NCBI GenBank assembly: GCA_001970955.1
Contig: MPUH01000479.1
Coordinates: forward strand, 1-51,313
DNA length: 51,313 nucleotides
Direction: 5' to 3'
From: Stentor coeruleus
Taxonomy: Eukaryota > Ciliophora > Heterotrichea > Heterotrichida > Stentoridae
In this document: piece after piece, positions 9,424 through 19,154 of the stretch
Position numbering within the stretch: position 1 is the first letter of the stretch
Layout: each line of letters opens with the position of its first letter
Notes under the pieces: generated by a model
What the model saw: the letters and a program-made list of their open reading frames with translations, nothing else
Databases searched by the model: none
Told to the model about the DNA's origin: nothing
Translations under genes and position numbers: made by a program

Positions 9424-12400
9424 ATGAATGAAGAAAGCTATTGTGCAGATAGTGATCTTTCAATACATCATACAGAAACTCAAGATCCTATATATTCTTT
9501 TACTAACTGCGAGACTACACCAACACCCTGCAAAGTTATGGGCAGGAAAATTAATAGTTCAGCAATGCTTACAAGCAATCAAGAAGGGGCTTGCAAGTAC
9601 CCGGTTCCAGTAAAAATAACTGGGACAAAGGCCAAAAAGTCCTCTAAGCATCATCTTCAAGATATTTCAAACAGGCCGCGTTCCCATAATAGTAAACAAA
9701 GGATCAAGTCAAAAACCCCTGAACCTGCCAAGACTAATCAGCCAAAGAACCAGCAGGAACCAAAAAAACCACCCCAGCAAAAGCCAACAAAAAAAAGCAC
9801 AACAGTTGCAGTCTTACCAAAACCAACACAAAAAAAGTCAAAAATCTCTGTTGAAATCCCGCTGATTGTCAAAGAAAACTCAGTAATGAAAAAGAACATT
9901 AATTCTATAGTGATGCAGACTCTTAAGAAACAACATATTCAAAAAAGGAGGGCTGAAAAATCTAAAAACGAAGAAAAAGAGCGGCAAAGTCTAATGAAAA
10001 AACAGCTGGCCGAGTTAAATCAGCAAACAAGAGTAGAAAACTACAACCGTTTCAAGCAAGAAAGATTCCAGCCAAAGTACCCTTGGGGCATTGATGAAAG
10101 GCGTATAACTCGTCAGAACGATGTGAAAATCCTTAAAGACGCTGAAGAGCTGCGGAAAAAGCGCCGTGAAGAACGTGAGCGATCTAAAAGCGCAGGGAAA
10201 AGCCGCATTGGGCTCGATATCATTAAGCTCAAAAAAGATCAATCTCGTATAGTCGAAGAAGAAATCCCTATAAAAAAACCCAACCGCGAAAGGAATAAGT
10301 CCATAATCCAATACATGAAAAAGCAACGTAAGCAACGTCAAAAAAGTAAAGAACTCCAACTAGAGCGTGCTCGTGAAGACGAGCATAAACGTTTACTTCA
10401 GCTTCTTGAACTAGAAAAGCTCACTAGAAAATCAATGAAAAGGCACAAATCCAGCAAGTTTTCTAGAAAAATAACACCAAAAAAAGATGACTCAGCAGAT
10501 GATAGCCGTCTGAATGACTCTGAAGATGGAGAAATAATAAAAATTCTCCGTGGCGCAAGGTCGGTAACACCAGGAAGTTATGAAATTAACCCACATATCA
10601 CAAGTTTTGATACAAAACAAAACGGAAGAGAATGCATGGTATTTGGCTTGTTTCCAGATTCGATTACTATAGAGAATAAAGGTAACGGAACACAATTAGT
10701 TAATGATATAGTAGAAAAACGTCCAAAACGCGAAGAAGAATTACCTCAAGCAAGTGCGACTATGCCTTTAGCTGATGTAAAAGAGTCTTGCTCAGTAATT
10801 CATACTGAAGAAGAATATAAGGAAAGTGTGAGTTCAGATATTTCTAGGAGGAAAGATGAAATAAGGAAGAAGTTATCAGAATTGAGGACTAAAGTAGATA
10901 AAGCTAAAGACCAGAAATCAGAAGATTTAGATGACAAACGGATGCAAGCAGCTATAAAAATACAAGCTTGGGTTAGAGGGTTTCTTACTAGGCTTGCCCT
11001 TCAGCAATATTTTGATCAAAGCCAAGGCCCTTCAGAAGAGTATGATTGGGATTATAATGAAAACCCTTACGAAGAAACTAGCAACTCATATGAAGACTCA
11101 GAGGTTAGAAGGATTATAAAAGATGAATCTTCAAGTTCGGCTATGCCTACAAGAAACGAGCATAAATTCCAAGACCGTCTTATAAAGAAACAGCATGACC
11201 TTGAAAAAATTCTCTTGTCCCAAGCTCAATGGAGGGAAGTCCAAAAGGAAAAGCTTTTCCTTATAAAAAAAAAAGACCTTGAAGAAATGAGAAATCTAGC
11301 TAAAAAACTAGGTTCTGAAGATGTTCTTATGAGATTTTTCGAAGATATCGTTGAAAGAAGGTATATACATATAAACCAGCTTTTTGATGAGAATATGGAA
11401 GCATTTGCTTCTGCTTTGCAGCAAGCTATTGAAGATGATAACACAGAAAGCTTGCTGCATACATTGGAGAAACAAGAAAACTTTGCTAGTGAAATGTTTC
11501 AAAATCTAGAGAAAGTAGAGGATATTGATGATTTGATGAAAATAAAGAATCAGTTTGATTTTGGGAATATTTGGAATTATTCTGAAGGTGAAGAGCAGAG
11601 CGTGAGGATTAGTGAGCTGGATATTGCATCCAATAGTCATAGGAGTGTGCAGAATGGGAGCTGTAGTTCCGAGATGTTGTTGAAAAGTGTGAGGTTTGAA
11701 GGAATGCCTAGATGCTTAGAGAAGATTGATGAGAATTTGGAGCCAATGCCTGCGGTATTAACAGAATATGTGATCGAGAAAATAGAGGATTTGATCTGTG
11801 AAGAAAACTACCTAGAGGCTATTTACGAGGCTTGGGATAGTCTTCTCACTTGTTCCCTGTTCATAAACGACACTGCTGAAAGGATATTAAGCAATCTTCT
11901 TTCCCAAGAGTCATCATTTTTCACATCATTTGATCTATCCCTACTAATAACCAAACCCCCCGAGAAAAAAAAGGAACACCGACCTGGCGATGTGCCTCCA
12001 CTAGAACTTCGCCCATTACAGCCAATAGGTATTGAAATGGATGAAGACTATTTGTTAAAATACATAGGCAAGCTTTTTGATTTTCTAAACCAATGGACTT
12101 TTGATATAGAAAAAACCTTAAATACAGCAAATTCTTTCAGCCCACTAGACATGCTCTTGAAAATGCAAGAGGCTGAAATCGGAGTTATAATTGAAAAAAC
12201 TCCAAATTTCCGCGTCCTACCTCTTGACTTATACCTAGAAATAGAAAAAGAATCTATTGAGACAAGTCCTTTAATAGAAGCTCAACATATACATAATAAG
12301 CTGCTTTTTGATGTGATTAATGAGAAACTTTTAGGCAAATGCTGCAAAGCAAATCCGTTGCCTTGGAGTTTTGATAATAAAAATGTGATGAATAAGCCTG

Positions 12401-12699
12401 TGATGCTATCCGCGGTTATAGGAGAAATTATTGATGAAATTAAGCAATTAAATAAAGTCAGAGCTGGAAAAGTCCCAAAAATTGAGTTTATCAGCAATTC
12501 GGAAGATAATGAGGAAGAGCTAGTACAGCAGCTTAGAGAGGAACATTTATCGTGTATGCTAGCTTCAGAGATTGTTGCCCAAGAGCCATCGTGGATTAAT
12601 TATGAATTTGAAGAAACTCAGGTCAAACTGGATATTGCTGATATGACTTTGGAAGAGTTGGTTGAGGAGACTATTCACTTGCTTGAAAACTCTAAATAA
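9424..12699 (+). CDS. IQ-motif, basic coiled-coil protein with DUF4378-like C-terminus (TRM/CEP350-type)
   Basis: A 1091-residue protein. The first 350 residues are very basic, Pro/Lys-rich then Arg/Glu-rich helices (EELRKKRREERERSKSAGKS), typical of microtubule-binding proteins. An IQ motif lies at about 508-535 (MQAAIKIQAWVRGFLTRLAL), a predicted calmodulin site. From about 770 an acidic helical region ends in LLFDVINEKLLGKC...PWSF and SWINYEFEETQVKLDIADM followed by LEELVEETIHLLE, resembling the DUF4378 domain of plant TRM proteins and CEP350-like centrosomal proteins. A cytoskeletal or basal-body role is inferred. The family call rests on motif resemblance only. It starts at the first ATG after the palindrome cluster. 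Confidence 0.65.
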   Translation: MNEESYCADSDLSIHHTETQDPIYSFTNCETTPTPCKVMGRKINSSAMLTSNQEGACKYPVPVKITGTKAKKSSKHHLQDISNRPRSHNSKQRIKSKTPEPAKTNQPKNQQEPKKPPQQKPTKKSTTVAVLPKPTQKKSKISVEIPLIVKENSVMKKNINSIVMQTLKKQHIQKRRAEKSKNEEKERQSLMKKQLAELNQQTRVENYNRFKQERFQPKYPWGIDERRITRQNDVKILKDAEELRKKRREERERSKSAGKSRIGLDIIKLKKDQSRIVEEEIPIKKPNRERNKSIIQYMKKQRKQRQKSKELQLERAREDEHKRLLQLLELEKLTRKSMKRHKSSKFSRKITPKKDDSADDSRLNDSEDGEIIKILRGARSVTPGSYEINPHITSFDTKQNGRECMVFGLFPDSITIENKGNGTQLVNDIVEKRPKREEELPQASATMPLADVKESCSVIHTEEEYKESVSSDISRRKDEIRKKLSELRTKVDKAKDQKSEDLDDKRMQAAIKIQAWVRGFLTRLALQQYFDQSQGPSEEYDWDYNENPYEETSNSYEDSEVRRIIKDESSSSAMPTRNEHKFQDRLIKKQHDLEKILLSQAQWREVQKEKLFLIKKKDLEEMRNLAKKLGSEDVLMRFFEDIVERRYIHINQLFDENMEAFASALQQAIEDDNTESLLHTLEKQENFASEMFQNLEKVEDIDDLMKIKNQFDFGNIWNYSEGEEQSVRISELDIASNSHRSVQNGSCSSEMLLKSVRFEGMPRCLEKIDENLEPMPAVLTEYVIEKIEDLICEENYLEAIYEAWDSLLTCSLFINDTAERILSNLLSQESSFFTSFDLSLLITKPPEKKKEHRPGDVPPLELRPLQPIGIEMDEDYLLKYIGKLFDFLNQWTFDIEKTLNTANSFSPLDMLLKMQEAEIGVIIEKTPNFRVLPLDLYLEIEKESIETSPLIEAQHIHNKLLFDVINEKLLGKCCKANPLPWSFDNKNVMNKPVMLSAVIGEIIDEIKQLNKVRAGKVPKIEFISNSEDNEEELVQQLREEHLSCMLASEIVAQEPSWINYEFEETQVKLDIADMTLEELVEETIHLLENSK

Positions 12700-13074
12700 A
12701 TGCCGTGAAGGCTTTTCGATGTAATTTTCCTATTGCCTGAGAGATAATTAATAGAAATTTATTATGAGTTTGCAGATATAATGGAATTTATAATAGAAAT
12801 GTAGGTAAATTAGCTTAAGATTGTTTTGATAATTAGTGAGGTTTATAAAACAGGATTTTTAATCTAAGCAGAAGTTTCATATGCAATTATATTTTGATAA
12901 ATCTTCATATTTTCTTCATATAAATTTCAAGTATCAATTTTTTTCCAACTCCATTAGTCAATTTACTTCAAAACTCTATTAAATATTACCTCCTCTAAAC
13001 CAAAGGTAATTCTCTTCTGTATTTTACATAAACTTTTCATCTATAAAAATTTCACAATTTCAAGTACAATAAAA
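12700..13074. other. Intergenic, 3' then 5' flank composition
   Basis: Nothing coding is seen. The first 160 bases are C-poor on the plus strand and the last 190 are G-poor, the same switch seen between other tandem plus-strand genes here. This supports a plus-strand gene starting near 13075. Confidence 0.5.
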
Positions 13075-13412
13075 ATGTGCAAGTCTTCCCCAGGAGCTGA
13101 GATGATTCTGATCCCTAACGATATGCAAGCAATATACGACTTGATGGTTTCAAAAGTTGTTCGTGATCTAAAATCTACTTTCCAGTAAGATTTCTTCCAG
13201 GTTTATATCGGGACAAGCCACTGATACAATTCAGCTTAAAAATGATATCATAGTCTTAGGCCTATCAATAGTTTATTAACAACAAAAGTTGCTTAAAAAG
13301 TGAACTTAAAAGTATATACGAAGCTGATCTTAATCTTTTTAGCGAAGAAGCAGCTTCATATGATGTTGTTTTAGAACTTTTATTATATCTGAATAATATA
13401 GCTCGATGCTGA
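13075..13412 (+). CDS. Small spliced gene of unknown function, possibly degenerate
   Basis: From the ATG at 13075 an open frame (MCKSSPGAEMILIPNDMQAI...) reaches a TAA that lies inside a 16-nt GT...AG intron (13185-13200). After splicing it reads on as FISGQATDTIQLKNDIIVLG. A TAA follows near 13275. Coding-like sequence then resumes in another frame (SELKSIYEADLNLFSEEAA...) to a TGA at 13410-13412. Joining the two needs an unusual 19-nt intron (13254-13272, GTCTTAGG...AATAG) or a frameshift. The full product would be about 100 helical residues. I do not recognise the family. It may be a real small gene or one in decay. Confidence 0.4.
13185..13200 (+). other. 16-nt intron
   Basis: GTAAGATTTCTTCCAG, 16 nt, GT...AG, spanning the in-frame TAA of the small gene at 13075. 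It shows the second intron length expected in heterotrichs. Confidence 0.65.
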
Positions 13413-13627
13413 TTAGTATAATTATTTTAAAGGGTTTTGATTTTAATATGATATCATAAGAGTTTTACTTGAAAATAAGTCTTTATGGAAACATTAATTA
13501 TTTATTTGTGATGATTTAGGTTATTAATTTTACTGTTTTAATCTATTAAATCGTTATTTAATCTTATAGATCACTAATATTTTATCATATGTTTATCTTG
13601 AAAATAATCATATATATCAAAAATAAT

Positions 13628-16000
13628 ATGGAAGCTCAAGTTATAAGCAAAGAAATCTACCCAGGAGTTTTAGTCCACCGGCAAATCCTCTCTGATGCAC
13701 TACAAGAGTTTTTAGTTGAAAACAAACGTTACAACACCCTTGATTTTGAAATAGATTTTTCAGGCTCAGAAGGAATTCGTATAGAAAATTCGCATGAGCT
13801 CACAATCAATTTAGAAATCTTACCGACACGTACACAGCCAATAGCTCGAGTTATTACAGAAGCTAAATTTTTCATAAATTCTAAATTCCGCTTTAATCTT
13901 TGCCCACCTCCCGCTGATGTTGCGCGGCAATTGATAGCTGAAGACTCAGATGATATCTTAAAAAAACTCAGAAGTTCATCTAAGATATTCAAAAACTTGC
14001 CAATAAACAAAGTGAGCCTCGATCAAATCTCTTCTGAACTCAAAGGCAACAACTTTGTTGACCCTGACTTTTCGCCATCAGACTCTTCGATCTATGCCGG
14101 CTACTCTATATCAAAAAATGAACTAATCCACTGGAGACGGCCAATCGACATATTTAGTGACGGATTTACTTTATTCCCTGATGAGATCGAGCCAAACGAT
14201 ATCCGCCCAGGTAACCTCGAGAATTATTGGTTTTTATCTGCTTTATCCACATTATCAGAACGTCCTCAGTTGGTAAAAAGACTTTTTTTTAATGAGGAAG
14301 TCAATCCAGATGGAGTCTATCGCTTACGTTTTTGCAAAGGAGGAGAATGGGTTGTCGTCACTGTTGATGACTATTTCCCGTGCTTACCTCAAGGAAATCC
14401 TATATACAGTAGGTCATATAATAATGATATTTGGGTTCTACTGTTAGAAAAAGCTTATGCAAAACTTCATGGCTCATATATGCTACTGAGAAATGGATGG
14501 GCTCATGAAGCACTTTTAGACCTAACTGGATGCCCTTCAGAGAACCTTTTGTTTGATAGTAAAAAAGTTCGAGATATGATTGATAGTAACAGTTTTTGGG
14601 GTTACTTGAGAGAACTTGATGAAAACGGGGCATTACTTTCAGCTTGTGTTACTGAAGAGCACTTTGAGAACTCAGGACCTAGACATGGAGGATTGATGCC
14701 AGGCTATAGTTATACTATATTGCAGCTTAGAGAGACAAGAAATGAGTATTTGATTAATATCAGGAACCCTTGGGGATACTTTGAATGGGAAGGTGACTGG
14801 AGTAATAAAAGTCCATTATGGACCCCAGAACTCATCAACAGTCTCCACCCTGAGCTCGGGGAAGATGATGGTACTTTCTGGATGAGCTTCCGAGACTTTC
14901 TCAACTATTTCAATTCAATCAACATCTGCCGGGTGAAAACTTTCTACGAAGCTCGTGTACACGGCAAATTCCTTAGACTAAGCATTGACGAACGTAGTTG
15001 TGTGATATCAAAATTCTATTATTGCCTTGACATCCCTGAGACAACCAAAATCTATATCGGAGTGCATCAAGAAGATGAGCGTGTTTTCGGTGCTGATTCT
15101 AAAAGAACCTATCTAGATATAGGCCTTGTAATCTTCAAACGTGACCGAGGGGATAATCCAGTAGTTTATTCATACAAATCCAATGAAAACAAAAGGGAAA
15201 TTGAAATTGAAATCGAACTGCAACCTGGAAGTTATGTAATCTTGCCAAGAACTACTGGGTGCAGATTACGAAGACCAGTAAATGCAGCTATCGAATACCC
15301 AAGCCTCCTACTTGACAAGCAATTGCACCCATTATTTCTTTCTACAATAAAAGACATTTTTAGAAAATATGATATTATGCTTAAAGGAGAACTGGGATAC
15401 CATGAGTTTAAAAATCTAATGGAAACATGTTCGGAAAATATCATCCAAAAGGACTTCGAAAATATTAAAGCAAATTTTTGTAGCACACAGTTTGGGTTAA
15501 CTCAAGAAGGACTTGTCAGTTATTTTAAGGATGCTATGAGCAAGAGAGGAGATGAAAAAATATGGGAGTGGCTTTTAGCCCTAGGATATGATAAGGATTT
15601 TTACTCAATAAAGTCGAGGGTGTTCTTGCTAAGTTTGCATTCGACTTGCAAACTTAAGCTTACAGTAAGAGATGCAGTTAAATCTAATTTAGATAAGTTG
15701 GCAACACTTGAACTTTTGAAGAAGTATGGAAGGAAGAAAAATGATCAAGCTGATGTTGAATTGCTATCGTTAGTTGAGCCTGATGCTGCAGCTTTTACTT
15801 ATGGGGTTTTTAATAAGTTGGAAGATAAGAGTATTAAGCCTACTTTGGATTGCAGTAAGGCTAAAGGTGTACTTATAAGCACTATGAGTGATATAATAAC
15901 AGTGACTCTACCTCCAAAGACGGGAGAGATATTGGCTCATTTTGTTAGAGTTGATGAGAATTTTGATTTCAGGGTTAATTTTGTCTACACCATAGCTTAG
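13628..16000 (+). CDS. Calpain-family protein lacking catalytic Cys and His
   Basis: A protein of 790 residues counted from the Met at 13628; an upstream in-frame ATG at 13589 would add a less likely hydrophobic MFILKIIIYIKNN. Residues about 165-440 match the calpain protease core: PGNLENYWFLSALS, ...WVVVTVDDYFPCLPQ, ...WVLLLEKAYAKLHGSY, ...RNGWAHEALLDLTG, ...IRNPWGYFEWEGDWS. In active calpains the first motif is GDCW; here Cys is Tyr200. The catalytic His of the GHAY motif is Tyr360 (GYSY). Asn380 is kept. No protease activity is expected. Residues about 440-580 resemble calpain domain III (C2-like), followed by a degenerate EF-hand-like helix pair (about 585-650). Likely a regulatory or structural pseudo-calpain. 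It carries no frameshift or stop, so it is under coding constraint. Confidence 0.85.
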   Translation: MEAQVISKEIYPGVLVHRQILSDALQEFLVENKRYNTLDFEIDFSGSEGIRIENSHELTINLEILPTRTQPIARVITEAKFFINSKFRFNLCPPPADVARQLIAEDSDDILKKLRSSSKIFKNLPINKVSLDQISSELKGNNFVDPDFSPSDSSIYAGYSISKNELIHWRRPIDIFSDGFTLFPDEIEPNDIRPGNLENYWFLSALSTLSERPQLVKRLFFNEEVNPDGVYRLRFCKGGEWVVVTVDDYFPCLPQGNPIYSRSYNNDIWVLLLEKAYAKLHGSYMLLRNGWAHEALLDLTGCPSENLLFDSKKVRDMIDSNSFWGYLRELDENGALLSACVTEEHFENSGPRHGGLMPGYSYTILQLRETRNEYLINIRNPWGYFEWEGDWSNKSPLWTPELINSLHPELGEDDGTFWMSFRDFLNYFNSINICRVKTFYEARVHGKFLRLSIDERSCVISKFYYCLDIPETTKIYIGVHQEDERVFGADSKRTYLDIGLVIFKRDRGDNPVVYSYKSNENKREIEIEIELQPGSYVILPRTTGCRLRRPVNAAIEYPSLLLDKQLHPLFLSTIKDIFRKYDIMLKGELGYHEFKNLMETCSENIIQKDFENIKANFCSTQFGLTQEGLVSYFKDAMSKRGDEKIWEWLLALGYDKDFYSIKSRVFLLSLHSTCKLKLTVRDAVKSNLDKLATLELLKKYGRKKNDQADVELLSLVEPDAAAFTYGVFNKLEDKSIKPTLDCSKAKGVLISTMSDIITVTLPPKTGEILAHFVRVDENFDFRVNFVYTIA

Positions 16001-16943
16001 ATGAATATTTAAAGTTATATATTAAAAAATTCTTATATCGATATAAATCAGAATGTTGTGCTTTGGTTTATATGGATAAATATATAAATATTTTAAATGC
16101 TAGGGATATATTTAATCAAAGATAATTTGTTATAGTTTTGCTAAATTGATATGAGCAAGGTTTGGATAATAATGCTAGACTATAATATGATTTTATAAAG
16201 AATTTCTTTATAATAATTTAGAATTAGAAGTGAAAGTAGCATTTTTAATAGCATTTTTTATGCTAAATGAATTTATAATTCCCAAAAATAAATATCTATT
16301 TTTTATTCTACTACATAAAGTTAATTTCTTTTAAACTTCCTCTCTTTGATTATATATAGCAAATTTTATATTATATTAATGCATCTACAAACTACACATT
16401 TCAACTAAATACTATTAATATTTTCTATATTGATTCTCCTTCAATACACTTCTCTCATAGTTTTCTTCCAAAACTATCACTTCTGTAAAATACAATTTAA
16501 ATTTAAATTTCATAATAAAAACCCTAAACTACTTTTTCATATCCCTTCAAACTTATTCTCTTATATATCAACCAATCCATTCCTTCAATCCCTTATATCC
16601 ATCTCTAAAACATATTGAAATTCTTTAGTAGTACTCTCTTCTTATTTCCACATTATCTTAACCAACCTAATGACATTATTTATCCCCAACATTATAATAA
16701 TCAAAAAAAACACTTTAAGCTTCAACCTACTCAAGCAAAATACATATAATTTTCTTATACTAAAAACTTCGTTACTAAATCCAACAGGGACAGGCTTTTC
16801 TCTTTTTTTTCATAAGATAATACAAGGCAATTTCAATTAAAACTTTCATTAAGACTCCTTTTAAAACATCATAAGTAGTCCCAATATAACAACGTAAGGT
16901 GGCCGCATATTTTATTCAAATCCAAAAGTTCTGTTATAAAAAT
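16001..16943. other. Intergenic; long G-poor upstream region
   Basis: The first 300 bases (3' flank of the calpain gene) are C-poor, and 16320-16870 are strongly G-poor and pyrimidine-rich, like other upstream regions in this window. The open frame at 16430-16618 has this biased composition and is probably spurious. Nothing else is seen. Confidence 0.5.
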
Positions 16944-19124
16944 ATGCAAGAAAACGCAAAAGAAGAGCTGGCTTATATGAAGTTTTTACTTGATCGACCT
17001 ATAAATAAGCCTCAAGTCTATAAAGAAACTAAACAAAAACTTGACAAGCTTCTTATAGAAGGCTCCAATGAGAAGTTGGATGATTTCCTTTTAAAAATAG
17101 GCCAATACGCTGAAGAATTTAAAAGCTTCAAAGACTACATCAAAGTATATGAAAACTTCGCTCGTAAAATCCAAGAAAAGGGCCCATATGAACTTCCATA
17201 TATGCATAAAGATTATTTTTTTACTAGTGGAATAAGCCAAAGTTCCATAAATAAAATAGTAAATGTGATGGACTACCTAACCTTAAAAGCTTTGCAAAGA
17301 CAATTCACAAAGTTCCGAACTAGGAAATTAGCTAAAACTATACTAGAAATGCTGCTTAGTGGGCTTTCAAAAACTGAATCTAAATTTGTAACAAAAAAAG
17401 TTATATGGATTTTCAAAAGCTATGTTGAAAGTGTTAAGTATAGTGGGCGAATATGTTCTCTATTTATACTTAAAAAACTCAAACAAGTGGCTAGATATTA
17501 TAGAATGGCAAAGCTTTTTACTAGAGCTATTGTTAAGGTAATAGATAGGGCTGAGAAATATCATATAGCTTGCTTATCGAGCAATGTTAAAGTGATTACA
17601 AATTACTACAGAAAAATGTCAAAATTGATTACTAGAGCTTATTACATAATAAATACACAAAGCAAGATTAGGAAATTATTTATTAAGATAAAAAAGGATT
17701 CGAATAGGAAAAAGTTTATCAATATTATTAGTAAGAGCCTTGCTAACAAAATGCGCATACCTTTAAGAATACTTGCTAGTGAAGGGAAGTTCTTAGCTCA
17801 TCTTACAAGCAAACTAGAGTATCTTTACACTCAGTCCTCCAGGAACAAAATCACAAGTGTCGTGAAATACGCTAAAAACTTTAGATACTACCACAAGTTC
17901 ATGCTACTAGTAAACCGAAATGCTAAACTCTTAAGAGTTAGTATAGGTAAAAAAATCCTAAATAAAACCTTCACCTTACAAAAAACCCAATTAGCTCAGC
18001 ATGTTCTACGTTTTTATTTCACCAATAACAAAATTTCCACCAATGTTTATAAATTATCAAAGCATAGCCAAGCTTTAAACCATCTTTTATCTACCTTATC
18101 CAAGCATAAACTTATTTATTTCAACCATATAAAAACTATAGAAAAACACTATAGTTTCCCCTTTACCAACTATATAAAAATCCATAACCTCAACAGCGAG
18201 AACTCCAATTCATCAGCAAAAACATTCAAAAAAACTTTAACAGTACCTCACAACCAAAGAGAAATGCCTTACAAAGCATGCTTAAGAGCTTTTTCTGTAA
18301 TAGACTCATGTATAGAAAGCCAGCGATCTGTACTTAAAGATGTAGATAAAGAAAATGACTATCTCGAAGGGCTACTAAACGCTACACTTTTAAACAGTAA
18401 AAAAATTGAGGCTGAAATTAAGCTTTTAGAAGAAAAAATCGCTTATATGCGATTTACTGGGAATAACTCCATAGAAAAAAGGAAGAATGTAGAAGACTTA
18501 AGAATGGAGTATAAAAGTCTGTGTTCATTAACCGAGTCCATGGCTGAAGAGTTTAAAAATCTTATAGAAGAAGAGAATGTTTTGGACCGAGAGATAAAAG
18601 AGCAGAGCTACGAAGTTTTGGTTAAAAGAAAAGATGCGATGAACCATGAGGCTCAATTACAGAAACTTGATTACAATTATAGGAAAAAATGTGATGAGAG
18701 AAATGAACTTATAGAAATAAGCGAAGGCCCACATAAAAGGGTGAATTTAAGCCCTATAAACCATAATCGTATAAGAAACAATTATTATAGAGACTCACCA
18801 ATAAGTGCAAGCCCTAAAAGATCAAGTCCAATACGAAACACAAGCCCAAGAAAGGTATCACCAATAAGAGAAAGTCCAATAAAAGATCGCTTCGGAAGTA
18901 ATAAGACTTTAGGAGCTTTAAGTACAGGATACCCTTCAAACTATCAATTCACATCTTTAATGAGAGAAAGGGACTTAGGGCAAAGAGAAGATATTGGAAG
19001 TGTTGCTAAAAGGCTGAATTATTCAGAAGAAAAGGTATCGAAAATGAAAAACAATATCCCGCTTCTTGTTATGGTTGCTGTATTTGTTTTTCTATCTTTT
19101 ATTTACTTCGCTTATATTCGTTAA
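16944..19124 (+). CDS. Tail-anchored, basic coiled-coil protein of unknown function
   Basis: A 726-residue protein from the ATG at 16944; a GTG-started extension to 16899 is open but unnecessary. Residues 60-420 are basic and helical with a recurring unit of the type YYRMAKLFTRAIVKVI and YYRKMSKLITRAYYII. Residues 450-610 are a charged coiled coil. Residues about 615-680 form a Ser/Pro/Arg stretch with repeated SPIR/SP(K/R) units (SPISASPKRSSPIRN), likely phosphorylation sites. The C-terminus is one membrane segment (IPLLVMVAVFVFLSFIYFAY) with only Ile-Arg after it, so the protein should be tail-anchored in the ER, nuclear envelope or another membrane, facing the cytoplasm. I do not recognise a family. 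It ends 30 bases from the stop of the convergent MORN gene. Confidence 0.7.
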   Translation: MQENAKEELAYMKFLLDRPINKPQVYKETKQKLDKLLIEGSNEKLDDFLLKIGQYAEEFKSFKDYIKVYENFARKIQEKGPYELPYMHKDYFFTSGISQSSINKIVNVMDYLTLKALQRQFTKFRTRKLAKTILEMLLSGLSKTESKFVTKKVIWIFKSYVESVKYSGRICSLFILKKLKQVARYYRMAKLFTRAIVKVIDRAEKYHIACLSSNVKVITNYYRKMSKLITRAYYIINTQSKIRKLFIKIKKDSNRKKFINIISKSLANKMRIPLRILASEGKFLAHLTSKLEYLYTQSSRNKITSVVKYAKNFRYYHKFMLLVNRNAKLLRVSIGKKILNKTFTLQKTQLAQHVLRFYFTNNKISTNVYKLSKHSQALNHLLSTLSKHKLIYFNHIKTIEKHYSFPFTNYIKIHNLNSENSNSSAKTFKKTLTVPHNQREMPYKACLRAFSVIDSCIESQRSVLKDVDKENDYLEGLLNATLLNSKKIEAEIKLLEEKIAYMRFTGNNSIEKRKNVEDLRMEYKSLCSLTESMAEEFKNLIEEENVLDREIKEQSYEVLVKRKDAMNHEAQLQKLDYNYRKKCDERNELIEISEGPHKRVNLSPINHNRIRNNYYRDSPISASPKRSSPIRNTSPRKVSPIRESPIKDRFGSNKTLGALSTGYPSNYQFTSLMRERDLGQREDIGSVAKRLNYSEEKVSKMKNNIPLLVMVAVFVFLSFIYFAYIR

Positions 19125-19154
19125 TATGTTAATCGCGTTATTTACACAGTTTTT

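Noticed and set aside
9119..9431. Two overlapping plus-strand frames (9119-9334 and 9231-9431) between the F-BAR gene and the IQ protein
   Set aside because: They lie in the palindrome cluster; the peptide sequence is a by-product of inverted repeats and neither frame resembles a protein family.
13254..13272. 19-nt intron joining the two parts of the small gene at 13075
   Set aside because: All other introns here are 15 or 16 nt; a 19-nt intron is only a possibility, so it was not annotated.
16430..16618. 62-codon ORF upstream of the tail-anchored protein
   Set aside because: Composition is that of the G-poor upstream region (Ile, Phe, Ser, Tyr), no motif, better explained as non-coding.
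16899..16943. GTG-started N-terminal extension of the tail-anchored protein
   Set aside because: Eukaryotic genes rarely start at GTG; the in-frame ATG at 16944 is the better start.
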